Assembly: GCA_024741835.1 (NCBI GenBank)
Contig: JAENRP010000038.1
Span: 116,020 to 180,019, forward strand
Direction: 5' to 3'
Length of the DNA stretch: 64,000 nucleotides
DNA from: Diplocarpon mali
Lineage: Eukaryota; Ascomycota; Leotiomycetes; Helotiales; Drepanopezizaceae
The translations under genes and the position numbers were made by a program. A model generated the notes under the pieces. It was not told the DNA's origin. It saw nothing but the letters and a program-made list of their open reading frames with translations, and ran no database searches. This document shows positions 1-11,568 of this stretch, piece after piece (position 1 is the first letter of the stretch; every line of letters begins with the position of its first letter).

Positions 1-799
1 CCTACGCCATGCCTAGACTCATCGTCGCACACAGGGCGATCTTCTCGATACGTCGCATCTCGAGATTCCACGTGATCCACCACGGGAAGGCGGCAAAGAC
101 AAAGTCCATGATGATGTTGTATACTGTCGCGCGTCAGCCTGCCTGCTTCCCCGGCGCCCCCCGCGGGAAGGCAACGTACCGTTCCCGCCCAGCTTGAAGC
201 GCTGGACGACGTCGTAGTCGACGCAGGGCCCGTCGAGGCGGAAGTACTGCTGGTAGTCGGGCCGGTTGCAGAACTTGACCCAGATGAAGAAGTACTTGAC
301 CAGCGTGTAGGCGTTCATGGTGAAGATGCAGAACCAGAGGATGGCGCTCTGCTTGCGACTGGACATGCGCAAGAGGGTGAGGCCCAGGGCCGTCTTGGAC
401 AGGGCCTGGCCCCAGATGGTATTGCCGGATGAGATGTTGATCAGGATCTGCATGCGATCGTCCCATTCAACTTTGGCATAGCCGGTGGCGTACTGGACGG
501 TGATGATCACATCGTTGGTGAAGAGGAGCAACTGGATGCCGAGGAGAGGGTGGTCAGCCGCGGACGACGCGAGGGGGCGCGATTCCTCGCCGAGGGGGGC
601 TTCTACTCACGCAGGTGAAGATGAGCAGGTGGTCGTCGTACCACAGGCCGTTGCGCCGCGAGAGCTTGGAGTAGATGCGCAAGCCGAGGAAGAGAAAGGC
701 GCCGGCGAACAAGGTCCACAGGCCGACGGCGACCTCAACCTGAGGGGAGATGTAGTCGACCTTGCCGTCCGCGTCGGTGCGTGGAGCGTTCATCGCCAT
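1..799 (-). CDS. Rhodopsin-domain (PTH11/SAT4-like) integral membrane protein, 5' part
   Basis: Multi-pass fungal membrane protein; the 3' end lies beyond the window start. Three exons can be joined in frame: 799-611, 531-180 and 123-6. Donors are GTGAGT and GTACGT, acceptors CAG. The 6/5 boundary looks like another donor (GTAGG), so at least one more exon is missing. The N-terminus has a short outer segment, then a first hydrophobic helix and the family-like stretch RIYSKL...WYDDHLLIF (Arg, then paired Asp after TM1). Later parts contain EWDDRMQ, hydrophobic helices and the FPWWITWNLEMR region typical of the fungal rhodopsin-domain family (pfam20684). ATG codons at 799 and 793 are both possible starts. 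The family includes PTH11-like candidate receptors, but no ligand or role can be read from the sequence. Confidence 0.85.
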
Positions 800-3700
800 C
801 ACATAGTGATCTCTGGCAGAGGGGGGGGGAGGGGGAGGGAGGGGGGAGAAGTAGGAGAAGAGGGAGGGGGAGGATGAAGCCGGTGAGGTGGTGACGGGGA
901 GCTGGCCGGGACGAACATGCTTCTCCCCGTCGCGATTAAGTAGCGGGCGAGTCGAGCGAGAGGAGGGGAGTCTGCGGTAGGGTGGCGATGGAGGTGGACG
1001 TGCAGCCGGGGGGACATGTCGTCGAGGTTGATGGCATTGCATCGACATGGGGCCGGTTGTCCCAAGATCAATTCATCTCGCCGGTCTCCATCGGCCCCTC
1101 GACCTCGTCTACCTGCGACGGGGCCCTGCGCTCGTGGGCTCCGACATCACGGCACGCGTCGGCCACCGCCCTCCGCGGTCACGTGGACCTGACTCGGCTT
1201 GACCTCTTGTGCCGCCGCCGCCGCATCGTCGTCGCCGTCGCCCTCTCGTGCTCCGGCTTCCTCCTCGGCCTCCTCCTCGGCCTCTTCCTCTGCCTCCTCC
1301 TCGGCCTCCTCTGCAGTCTACCGCCGACCATCCCATCCCTCTGCCGCCCCGGCCCGCCCGCCGGGACTTCTCGAGCGTCGCCTGGTCCGCCCGTCGCAGC
1401 GTTTCAGGCCCCCCTTCTTCTCCCTCTCCTCTCTTCCCCGGCAAGCCATCTAGGACGAGGCCCCTCCCCTTTTTCCCCGAGGACTGGGGGGGGGGGGAGG
1501 CGGGCCCAGAACCCGCCATCCGCGTGCGGCAATCAATCATGCTTTCAGATGGCCGTTAGGGCGTCGAAGGGGGGGAGGCTGCATACGGGAAGCCGACGAG
1601 CTAGAATACTGTCGGATGCGCCATCTGCTGCACTCGGACATGGAGACGCGCGCGTGGGTACCGGTGCTAGGGTGGACGGATCTGGATTTGTCGGCGTGTT
1701 GGAGAGAGATGGATGCGTATTATAGACAAATGACAGATACATGGCAGATACTTGACAGGCAGACAGACAGACACTGTAGACGGACAGATGGACAGATCAT
1801 GAACATGTACCATACGGATACACGCCCTCCTCAACTCTCGCCGCGCTCGCCACATCCCACGTCCGACGCCCCAGCAGCCCGAATGCCATATTCTTCAGAT
1901 CCGGGGCCTTCCTCTGGCGCTCCAGCAGCCCGGAAACCCAGCTCAGAACCCAGAAGCGAGAGACAGCCAAAAGATGGAGGCGTCGCGCGCGCGAGACCTT
2001 CCCCCCAAGCGAGGGGTGCAAGGAGAACTCGACCATCGTCGACCCTCACCGTGCAAGCCCCCCTTCCCCCCCCCCCCTTGGAGCCGTCAACTGGTGCGGT
2101 GTGTCCTGCCTGGCGCCCGCGACCTGACAGAGTCCGAAGTGCCCATACGCACGAGCATGGAGCCTGGGCACCCTTACACTTCCATGGGGGGAGAGGAAGA
2201 GGATGGGGATGGGATGTTTCTTGACTCACCCCGGCCAGCCCACGACCCGTACGACGCGATTCTACTCCACCCTCCCCTCTTCGGCTCTTCTCTTCCCTGC
2301 CCTCCCCCTTGACAACCCCCCCCTTGTGCATGCACGGTATATGTAATGCCATGTACGGCGACAGGAGCCAAGGAGGGAGCGCTGCGGCGCTCGGTTCCGA
2401 ATCGCGGTGTCGCCCTGGCGGTGGGGCGGGGAAGTGGGTGGGAGTACGTGTATGAAGATGGTCTTTGCCCTTCTGCATGCGACTCTACTGCATCGGCGAA
2501 GGGGGAGGGGCGAGGAAATAAGAAGACGGGGTCAGGAGGCGTGTTTGTTGACTCTCGCCTCGGCAGCACCGTACCAGCGTCCCTCCCTCTGCATGCGGGA
2601 TCGGATCAGATCGGATCGGGGTGTTTGACTTTCCTCTCTCTCCTCTCTTCTCCTCGAGCTAGAGCTGGAGCTGGAGCTGGGCAGCAGGTAAGGTATCGGG
2701 GGCGCAGAGGCGGCTGCCAGGTCTGGGCATGGTGGTTTGTTGACATCGACCCCGAGGAACGCGGCGGGTCGGCCAGCGCCTCTCGCCAGCTCCGATGCTA
2801 ATCTCTGCTTCTCTCCCGGCGGGCCGGTGAGATCGCGAACTGGACGCCCTGGCCCGCGCGTGTCCAGGGCGTTCGGGGAGAGGGGATGGCTTGCTGCAGG
2901 GCCGAGGCGCTGCTGACATCGCCGGCGCTCGAGGATCCCACGCCACGCCACGCAGCGCCGCGGAGGGCCCGTCAGAGGGACGAGGAGCTTGACAGGTGGG
3001 AGGTGGGAAGTGGGAGGTGTGAAGATTGGAGCGCGCGTGGGCAGCGGGCGTCCCTGGCTCTCTGGCTGTGGAAGCTGGTCCGGAGAGGCGCGAGGACGCA
3101 TGCGGTCCGTCGCGACGCCCGACGCCCGACGCTCGACGCTCGACGCTCGACTCTCGTCCCCAGACTCCCCGACCCCTGGTTCCCCGCCTCGGTGGCTCGT
3201 TGCAGCTTTCTACTCTGGACGGCAAGCGACCTTGGCTTTCACGATGCAGGACGAGGACTTGTCCAAGAAGCGCTTGTGAAGCTCGTAAAGGACTTGAATA
3301 TCTTGTAAAGTACCTGTATATTTTGTGAAGTGCCTGTACAGCTTGTAGGGTACCTGTATATTTGGTAAAATACCTGCATATCTTGTAGAGTGCCTGTACA
3401 TCTTGAAAATACCTGCATATCTTGTAAAATACCTGCATATCTTGTCAAGTGCCTGTACATCTTGAAAATACCTGCATATCTTGTCAAGTGCCTGTATATC
3501 TTGTTAAATACCTGCATATCTTGTAAAGTGCCTATATATGTTGTAAACTACCTATACAACCTGTAGAGTACCTACACATCTTGTAAAATGCCTGTATGTC
3601 TTGTAAACTACCTATACAACCTGTAGAGTACCTGCACGTCTTGTAAAGTACCTGCACATCTTGTAGAGTACCTGTACAACTTGCAATACTTGTACAGTCC

Positions 3701-4677
3701 TTGTACAAGTACTCGCACACGACCTCCGGCAAGGACCCGTAGTCTCGACGCCGTCAAACCAGCCGACTTCACGATAGCAACCTAGAGTGTAAATGCGACA
3801 CACCCAGGACCTCCAACGCCACCCGGCGTATCTACCTTTCGGGCCAGAAGGAAAACCACCACCCAAAACATGCTGTCCAACACCGCCTCCGTGATGGCTT
3901 CCCCACGCTCACCACACCCCTTTCGACTTCGCTTGGCAGACCGAGCTCACGTGCCTTTCCCGCGTCGGCGGAATCCGCACTCTGCGGCCGCGGTCACGCA
4001 CCAGCCGCCGCACTCGAGATGCGGACCCGAGCCGGCAGAAGAGGAGGCCGCGAGAGAAACCGGCAAGGGAGGGGATGAAGAAGAGGTCATAAGATAGTAC
4101 TGGCCCTGGCCCTCTCGCGATCAGAGTCGCAGGGAACGACGACGCAGTCCTCATATGCGGTGTCTCACGCGAACTTCTAGGTTGTCTTCTCAAGTGAGTC
4201 GCTTGTGTAGAAGTACTCGACGCTTGGAGGGAGCTTAGCGAGCCGAAACCAGTTGTATTGATGAGAGGAAAGGCTTTCCTATAGCCCGACTGTCAAGATA
4301 ATACTAAGCCCCTTTCAAAATACGAGCGATGCAAGTATAGAAGAAGAAAAAATGACAATCGCAAGATGAGATGGAAGACTACAGCTGTCGAGGCCTTGTG
4401 AAATCTCGGTATCTGCTACTTCCTAGCAGGCAAAACGCTGATTACCTGACGTCGAGCCCTCTTGCACCCCTCTTGGAGTACTCGCTCCGCGGGACCCTGT
4501 CATCTCTCTATGCTCTGTAGCCGTCCTGCTACCAAGAAAGCTCTCCGGATCACCAGGCCTAGAGCGTCCTATGCCAAGGGGGCAGGCGCCGGTGACGTCA
4601 AATCCAGGCCCGGCATCTCTCGTACGGGAGAAGAGAGCAGGGAAGATGCGGTCGGGGATAATCAATCTTGCAATCTA
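800..4677. other. Intergenic, GC-rich, no convincing gene
   Basis: Open frames here are short, overlap on both strands and give low-complexity Pro/Arg/Ser translations from C- or G-runs (for example the CCTCCTCGG-type stretch near 1255-1312). No domain, splice-consistent gene or RNA gene was recognised. It includes short tandem runs (GACGCTC-type units near 3110-3160) and the 20-bp minisatellite listed separately. The proximal part presumably carries the promoter of the rhodopsin-domain gene. Confidence 0.5.
3281..3700. repeat. 20-bp minisatellite, about 21 copies
   Basis: Tandem units of the form CTTGTARARTRCCTGYAYAT run head to tail, with a few 19-bp units. The unit length is not a multiple of three, so the long Tyr/Gln-rich open frames on the minus strand are a by-product of the repeat. 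The copies vary at fixed positions, so the array is partly diverged. Confidence 0.9.
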
Positions 4678-4953
4678 CTTAGTACATGGGGAAATAATCT
4701 GAGGTTTTCTGTCTGTGCGCTATACTAAAACTTTCTTTTGTGCAGGGGTTTCGATAGGGGGTACTTGAAGCTTAGGAATCAATAACAGTTGAGATAATTA
4801 GAGATTTGATTAGGGAAATGCCAAATGGATGTAAAGCGGTGATTGACGCAAAAGGTGGCTATATAAAATACTAAGGAATTTAACAAAAGCAGCATTGCCA
4901 AGAATCTAGTGTGCACAGACAGAAAACCTCAAATTATTTCCCCAAGTACTAAG
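4678..4953. mobile_element. MITE-like element with 43-bp terminal inverted repeats and TA target duplication
   Basis: Left terminus 4678-4720 and right terminus 4911-4953 are inverted copies beginning CTTAGTAC, with 3 mismatches in 43 bp. Each end is flanked by a TA dinucleotide (4676-4677 and 4954-4955). The 276-bp element is AT-rich inside and has no open frame of note. Terminal inverted repeats plus TA duplication are the hallmark of Tc1/mariner-type non-autonomous elements. It is much less decayed than the RIP-affected DNA elsewhere in the window. Confidence 0.85.
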
Positions 4954-6621
4954 TACTTGGTCAGGGTCTTTGCCGGTGCACGCAACACGCCTTCTCTGAT
5001 CCGGGTCGCGCTCGCTTGCGGTACAGGAAAAGGGGGGGACCCGCTTTTCCTAGCAGCGCGGTGGTACGATCACACGCTGCCCGTGCCGATTTCTGCTTCG
5101 GAGATGAAGTATAGCACGCAGCGCTGGCGTGGAGGGGAAAAGGGGGGGGAGGGTTGGCGAGCTGGGAGTGCAGAGGAGAATAGAGCATGGCTAACCACCC
5201 CCCTCTCCGCGAGGTGCAACGGATGGAAATGATCCCCGGTCATACAGCTGGCCCAGCGCACCCAGATCACGACTGCTACTCCTCCACGCCTCAGCCCGAG
5301 CGCGATGACTTCTCGGTAGATTCGCCGCATGTTTTTCGGACATCATGGTCCTCGGCTCGGTTTCACGTGTGGTGGCATCTCAGCCACGGAGCATGAATCA
5401 AAACACCAGGTCAGTTCTGGCCTCCGGTCGTGATTTGCGTCGGGGAAGGGGAGCTTGGCCAGCCTTGCATTAATACGTGAATGGTTGGACTCCGTGATCC
5501 GCCGTCCGCCGACAAGAGGTTGCCGTGTTTTACTTTAAGCGAGCGAGGCCCGTGGGGCTCGGGGAACACGGCCACGGCGACGGTATATTTATATTGCTGC
5601 CGGCACCGCACGCGTGCTCGGGACGGGTTGGGGCTGCTTAGACAGCACACATTCAACTCCATCTCGACCCCAAGAGCCCTCAACTCTGTTGCTAAGGGGG
5701 GCTCGTATAAAGCCAGTACCTGATCCCCGGCCGAGGTGCCGCTCCTGGTTTCAGCAGTGAACAAGTCGAATGGGTCATTCTCCACTTCCCTCCTAGGGGC
5801 TGGGCTGGAGGGCCCTGGAGCAGAGGAGAGAGAACAGGCGCTTTCGTACCAGGTCGGCATGTCGCATCTCGGCGGCGCTGTCCTACAAAGTCGGAATGTC
5901 GCATTATCGTCAGCGCTGGCGGCTCGCCATCCCCGGGAATCCTCCCCTCCGCAGTTACGGCGGCTGATCCAGTTCGGAGGGGGCTGCTCGGCTGCTTGGG
6001 TCGCCGTCGCGGCGCCGGCGGGCAGGGTCCAGCACGTCTGCCCACCTCGGCGGCGAAAGTAGAAACCCGCCCCCTACGTGGGCGAGCCCGTTCTGTACGA
6101 GAGGGGGACTGCTCGGTGGAGACTCGCGCCCCCTTTCCGGACGACGAGACGCATCGGAGGTATGCGGAGAGGGCGGCTCTGGTAGATATCCGATCCCCCG
6201 ATCTCTGGGATACACATCGCCGCCATCCCAACTCCCGGCTCCTCCGCCCTCGAGCATGAGAGATCTCGCAAACCCCGCCGCAGCGCATTCCACTCCCAGG
6301 GAAACGGAGCAGATGCGTTTGAAGATCACTTGCCAAGAGCTCGGTTGCGCAAGGCCTCTTCGTCGCTATGCTATGATTGGAGGAAAGAGGCAATCTACGT
6401 GGGAGGATGAGATGCGCAAAGACGCGAAGCATCCATAGGGTGGTCAAACCTCAAGCTTTACAAGCGTTTGACGAGTTGGTCTTGTCGTTGTGCAGAGCCA
6501 CAACTCTCTCTGCCATGGTTTGAGAACCTCTATACGAGAGAAAAACAAGAGCACTCGGGTAAACGGAGGCAGACAGCGGGGGGGACTCACTGACAGACTT
6601 TTTGATACTAGTTCAGTAGAT

Positions 6622-6795
6622 CTATCTACCACAGACGTGCAGCAGTTCAGTCTTGTCACCGTCTGGCAGATAGGTCGTCCGGGGTGAGCTCCACAAGATA
6701 GCAACTCCCAAAGGCACCCACCACACGTTTTGCTCTGTAACATGGAGCCATGGGACGATAGAAATGTTGGCGACGTCGGCAAGGATGCAGGCCAT
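6622..6795 (-). CDS. Small open frame, 57 residues, doubtful
   Basis: Starts at ATG 6795 and stops with TAG at 6624-6622. The product begins MACILADVANISIVPWL and contains a Trp-rich hydrophobic stretch ending ILWSS, which could be one or two membrane segments. No family is recognised. It could be a small membrane protein, an exon of a longer spliced gene, or chance. No flanking exon with good splice signals was found. Confidence 0.2.
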   Translation of the reverse strand: MACILADVANISIVPWLHVTEQNVWWVPLGVAILWSSPRTTYLPDGDKTELLHVCGR

Positions 6796-9195
6796 GATGA
6801 GATACCAAAAAGATGCAAAAGGAGGAGAATAAGATGAAGAATCACTTGGATTGACCCTCGGCTATATCTCATCACATCAATATCCACGCGAACGCGTCAT
6901 CAATCCATTAAAAGGATATTACTCGACCAAGTTGCGCTTTCATCTCTTCTCAGCCCGGGGGCGATGAGCAAGGTACCTCGAGAATTCTCCGCAGGTAACG
7001 GTCGGCTCGCCTCCGGCCTGCGCGAGCCCCTGTCGGAGACTTCCCCAGTCGAGTTTCGCTCGAGCCCGAGCATCTCCACATCTGCTACTCGTACAAAAGT
7101 ATGTCGAGAGCACACATGGTAAAACGTCCATCCTCTTGATCGCCACCCTGCTGCTCGAGAGACGCGCGCCTGTGTCACATCTCCCACGCAGCGGAGGCAT
7201 CAGGTCGGCTGGTCCATCGAAAGCCCAGCGTAAGTCACGTGACACGCATATCTATCTCGCCTGGCCGATGCGCTCCAAACCTTCCTCCCCCCGGACACCG
7301 ACGCGGCTGTGCCGTGGCCTGGCCTGCAGCCAAATCCCCTGGCTCTCTTCACCCGACGGCCGTCGACTGGGGTCCGGCCTCTGCTTTCGGGGGACGGGCA
7401 GGGCGCGTCGGGGAGCTCGAATCCAGGATCTCGAGAGGGCTTATGGCGCCTGCTCCCCCCCCCGAGCACGGCAGCTCAGGAACCCCGGGCGAAGAGCACG
7501 GGTCTCCGAGACTGGGAATGATAAACGAGGCCGGTCACGGAGAGGAGAGCTTCCAACGTCGCATTGCCAAACTCGAGAAACAGACCAGAGCGGGTCGCGC
7601 CGGATGCGCTTTTTCTCTGTTTCGAGGAGAGCAGATCGAGCTCGGGATGGCTCTTTGGGGCTCTTCATTGCGAGGCGTTGGCCCAATGCATAGCTGGAAT
7701 AGAGTTGGTGCCCTTGCGAACTTCGATGAGAAGTGTGGGTCTACGACCATCGAAAAGGGATAGGGGCTGGGATGCATTCGCAAAAGAGGTATGTAGTCCT
7801 AAACATGAGCTTGGCAAAGTATCTTGGGTGAAACCAGCCGGAGTTGCATTGGGTTTGCGACCCGATTTGACGTCCCTAGAGGTAGGGGAGTACACCTCCG
7901 TCCAGGTCAGAAAGACACGCATGCAAAGTACATCCAGTCTGGCTGGTGCACTCGAGACGAGCCTGTCAAGTACGATAGCATAGTATCTGTTTCGCCTGAG
8001 GCGGAGTGGAAGAGTTGAGTATTCAGATCTTGGTGCTGAACCTACACATCGGGGCCTGGAGATCCTGGCCGCATCACGCAAGGCTCCCCATGCGGGAACG
8101 CTCGAGGATGCTTGATTGTATGATTCGTCACCACGGCAAGGAGGGTGACTCATGTCCCGCGCTCTCTCGGTATCTAATATTCCCCTGGCATATCAGATAT
8201 GCAGCGGAGAGAAAACCAAGAGACTACACCGGGGATTGAGATCGATGCGGGGGGTCACCAGATATTTTTGGTCCTATCTATAAAGAATTGCAGGAACTTT
8301 AAAGTGTTGAAGACAGGTATCCAGGAGCCCTTTGTCAGCAGGTGACAAACGGGCTGAATGGTAGAGCGCGAGGAGTTTCTCATATTACGTCTCCTTCGAA
8401 ACTAATACGGCTACAGCGTTTCCCGCTCGAGCTGCAAGGTTTCGAACGCATTCAGGATATGACAAGGGAAAAAAGAACAGGAGACAAAGATACGCACTGG
8501 ATTACAGTAAACAAGGGTAAGCGACCCTCAGTATCAACTTCTAGTTTGGCAAAACTCGACATTATATATCTGACCAGCCCTATCGGAACCGAAACGAGGA
8601 ATTTCAACCTGCTGCGTCATACTCACCCTTTTCAGTAAGATGCCATATCCATGCCACGGACTTGGCTTGCCAGAACCCCACTTGCCTTCAGAAACCAGAG
8701 ATCGATGGTTGCAGCCCAGCAAAAAGTGAGTGGTGTTTTGTCGGAACTGTATTGCAAAACGGTATTCGAAAGTCAATCCGCCTTGCTAAGCGGCACCCTA
8801 GACTGCAGAGCAGGCAGAGCAGGGGTATTTAACGAGTCAGGAAAGCCCGGCATGGTTGCGCAACGTCAAAGTACACATCAAACATCCGACGAGTGGGCCA
8901 AGTACTAAACCTTGATAACGCCCGAGATTAATATCGGATTACCTTGGTTCTGGGTCTCCTGTCTAGGCGATGGCGTGTGCTTTTGTCCCGGCCTGAGGCT
9001 TCGCAAACAGGCTTGGTCGGTACGGGTTGCAAGCCAAATCCATTCCGTGTGAGTGCGTTGTCGCCCCCCCGTATCCACTCGATCTGCTCAGCGCTGGGTG
9101 GTGGAAAGGGAGATGCCTCCAGTTGGCCTCTCGTCTTGCTGCGTTGCCCTCGCAACCTCGAGGCTCCAAGGCGGGGAAGCACGCACATCAGCTTT

Positions 9196-9293
9196 TGGAG
9201 ACTGGAGACTGGAGACTGGAGACTGGAGACTGGAGACTGGAGACTGGAGACTGGAGACTGGAGACTGGAGACTGGAGACTGGTGACTGGTGAC
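9196..9293. repeat. 7-bp satellite (TGGAGAC)n, 14 copies
   Basis: Fourteen head-to-tail copies of TGGAGAC, the last two varied to TGGTGAC. The run is nearly perfect, which implies recent slippage. It lies about 450 bp upstream of the first ATG of the Spt10-like gene. Frames across it (WRLETGD repeats) are artefacts. Confidence 0.95.
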
Positions 9294-9744
9294 ACCAAGG
9301 TGCCGCGAGCAACTCAATTCGGAAGCCCGTGCCGGGTGCAAGGACAGGCAGGACGCGTACTATGTGTTGTGTCGATGGAGAAAATATGCGCCGCGACGCC
9401 CTTGCGAACATGACATTTGCTCGTCCCCGGCCGAGAGAGAACCTTCCGATATGATGTTCGACGTCCGAGTAAGCGAGTCCGAAAAAAGGGGGCTTGGGGC
9501 TAGCCTGATGCGGTGAGGGCGCCGGGCCAGATCACGTGACGCATCGCTAAGAAGCCCACGATGTTCGTGGGAACTTCTCAGAACTTGCACGCGAAGTTTC
9601 CATCTCTCTCACCACACGCTCGCGCCGCGCCACGAGGATATCCTCAATCGTCCCTCTCTCCATCCGTCGTGGCCATCGAGGGGACTCTGATAGCGACGCC
9701 TTCAAGCGTCTCCCGGGCTCTGGGGCAGAAGCAAGGCAAAGACT

Positions 9745-11568
9745 ATGCGCCCGCACCCTCCTGGGGCTCATTGGACGATTCTAGACCAGAGCGGTGAGAT
9801 AGACTTTGGCGAAAGTAAACAGATGCCCCTGAACCCGTCTCTGAGGTCCGCCAGGATGCCTGCCATGCTGGACGACCCCTCTAGCCCCACGATATATCGT
9901 ACTTCAGGCTCTGCCCCTTTCCCTTCCGCCCACGAGGCTCCGGCTCTGCCCCCCGAAGTGTACTCCCGACAGGTCATTCTGCGCGACCGGGTCACGACCG
10001 CAACCATCGTGCCGTTCTCCTCGCAGCACCAAGTCCCGCGTAGCTTGCTCCATTATCTCAGCGACCAGCTGAACCGGGAGATTGACAATGGCGACACGTA
10101 CCCCATGGAGGAGACGATGTCTCCCGACAAGTTCGCCGCGTACTGGTTCCAGAACTTCGCCGCGGTCATGCTCATGGGGAGCATCGAGAGTGCAGCGGAT
10201 CTGATCGGAGCGAAGGACTGGAGTGCGGACTGCCTGGGCAGCTACTACATCAAGCCGAATTACCCGGGGAGAAGCAGCCATATCTGCAACGCCGGATTCC
10301 TGGTCACGAATGCCGCGAGGAACAAAGGTGTCGGACGTCTGCTGGGAGAGAGCTACCTCGACTGGGCCCCGAAGCTGGGATACACCTACTCGGTCTTCAA
10401 TCTTGTTTTTGAGACCAACGTAGCCTCATGCCGCATATGGGATGCCTTGGGCTTCAAGCGGATCGGTAAGGTCAAGGGAGCCGGCAACCTGAAGAGCTAT
10501 CCAGGCCAGCTCATCGATGCCATCATCTACGGTCGAGATCTCGGGCCGGAAGGGGAAGACTTCGTCAGCGAAGAGCGCTTCGACAAGATCAAGTTCTACC
10601 TCAAGTACGGAAAGTACCCAGCCGGGGCCGATAGAGCGGAGAAGAGTCGGCTCCGGAGCGCCGCCACCCATTACAAGCTCATCCCCGAGTCCGACCAGCT
10701 GATGCTGAAGGACAAAGAAGTCATCTCCGACCCGCAGAAGCAGTACGTGATTGCGCGCGACGTGCACATGGTGCACCACGGCGGCATCAACAAGACCACG
10801 GCTACCATCGCCGAGAAGTACCACTGGGTGCGCATCAAAGAGACCGTCTCCCTGGTCATCCGAAACTGCACTTCGTGCAAAGAGCTCGGTAAGGCCCCGG
10901 TCGTCCGAGCAGACGGAGTGATCAGACCCGCCCCACGCCATCCGCAGCCCTCCTCGTCCGGCCAAGGCGGCGTCAGTGCCGCCGGGCGTGTCTTGAGTCT
11001 TCCGCATGCCGACCACTCGCCCGTCGCTGATGCCGGATCTGGATTTGAGCATGCCGGCCAGGGGTCCGTCTCTCCCCAGGCCTTGAGTAGCCGGGATCTA
11101 CCCGGCCGGAATCTGAATCACATGCCCTCCATGCAGCAGCAGCAGACCGCGCCCATAGCACGCATGCAGAACGACTACATGCCGCTCGACCCTCAGATCA
11201 TGGACGACGCGCTGATGCGCCATCATCTCGGCAGTTATAATTCTGCCTCGCATTCGGACCCCCACAGCCACTCTCTCAAATTCAATAGCCATCACTACGA
11301 AGGACACGACCAGCATGATTCTGATTCATTCCAGGCTATGCTAACCGGCGGCGGGCACGAAGGTAGGGATGTCAGCGGTCACCATGGTGACGAGAATGAG
11401 GATCTGGACATGCTGATTGACCACGAGGAAGATGGTGACGGGGAGGAAGACGACATGGGCCAGGCTGGTCCGTCGTCGGTTGTCCAAGCTCGCACGACGG
11501 TGGCGGCGAGAGCTGCGGACGAAGCTCTGAGGACGGTTGGGAGGGAGTACGCTGCGAAATTTGAATGA
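9745..11568 (+). CDS. SPT10: Spt10-like GNAT acetyltransferase with integrase-type H2C2 zinc finger
   Basis: Single exon, 607 codons from the first ATG. In-frame ATGs at 9823 and 9856 may be the real start, since the conserved-looking part begins after 9856. Residues about 80-270 form a GNAT acetyltransferase domain: NAGFLVTNAARNKGVGRLLGE is the acetyl-CoA loop (R/Q-x-x-G-x-G/A pattern), followed by FNLVFETNVASCRIWDALGF. Residues about 335-380 form a His2-Cys2 zinc site (H341, H345, C375, C378) with the GGINKTTATIAEKYHW spacing seen in retroelement integrases. Fusion of GNAT with this zinc domain is the Spt10 architecture; yeast Spt10 binds histone gene upstream elements. The tail is disordered and His/Asp/Glu-rich. 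A role in histone gene control is inferred. Confidence 0.85.
   Translation: MRPHPPGAHWTILDQSGEIDFGESKQMPLNPSLRSARMPAMLDDPSSPTIYRTSGSAPFPSAHEAPALPPEVYSRQVILRDRVTTATIVPFSSQHQVPRSLLHYLSDQLNREIDNGDTYPMEETMSPDKFAAYWFQNFAAVMLMGSIESAADLIGAKDWSADCLGSYYIKPNYPGRSSHICNAGFLVTNAARNKGVGRLLGESYLDWAPKLGYTYSVFNLVFETNVASCRIWDALGFKRIGKVKGAGNLKSYPGQLIDAIIYGRDLGPEGEDFVSEERFDKIKFYLKYGKYPAGADRAEKSRLRSAATHYKLIPESDQLMLKDKEVISDPQKQYVIARDVHMVHHGGINKTTATIAEKYHWVRIKETVSLVIRNCTSCKELGKAPVVRADGVIRPAPRHPQPSSSGQGGVSAAGRVLSLPHADHSPVADAGSGFEHAGQGSVSPQALSSRDLPGRNLNHMPSMQQQQTAPIARMQNDYMPLDPQIMDDALMRHHLGSYNSASHSDPHSHSLKFNSHHYEGHDQHDSDSFQAMLTGGGHEGRDVSGHHGDENEDLDMLIDHEEDGDGEEDDMGQAGPSSVVQARTTVAARAADEALRTVGREYAAKFE

Larger units (their letters stand above)
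4954..9744. other. Intergenic, no convincing gene
   Basis: Mixed GC-rich DNA with overlapping short frames on both strands and no recognisable domains. One short frame (6795-6622, minus) looks somewhat protein-like and is listed separately. The 7-bp satellite at 9196-9293 is also separate. The final few hundred bases are presumably the promoter and 5' leader of the Spt10-like gene. Confidence 0.5.

Noticed and set aside
1199..1560. Overlapping long frames on both strands rich in Pro, Arg, Ser or Leu
   Set aside because: All come from a simple CCTCCTCGG-like run; composition follows the repeat and no splice-consistent gene emerges.
9027..9413. Frames containing WRLETGD repeats
   Set aside because: Pure product of the 7-bp satellite, which gives repeating peptides in every frame.
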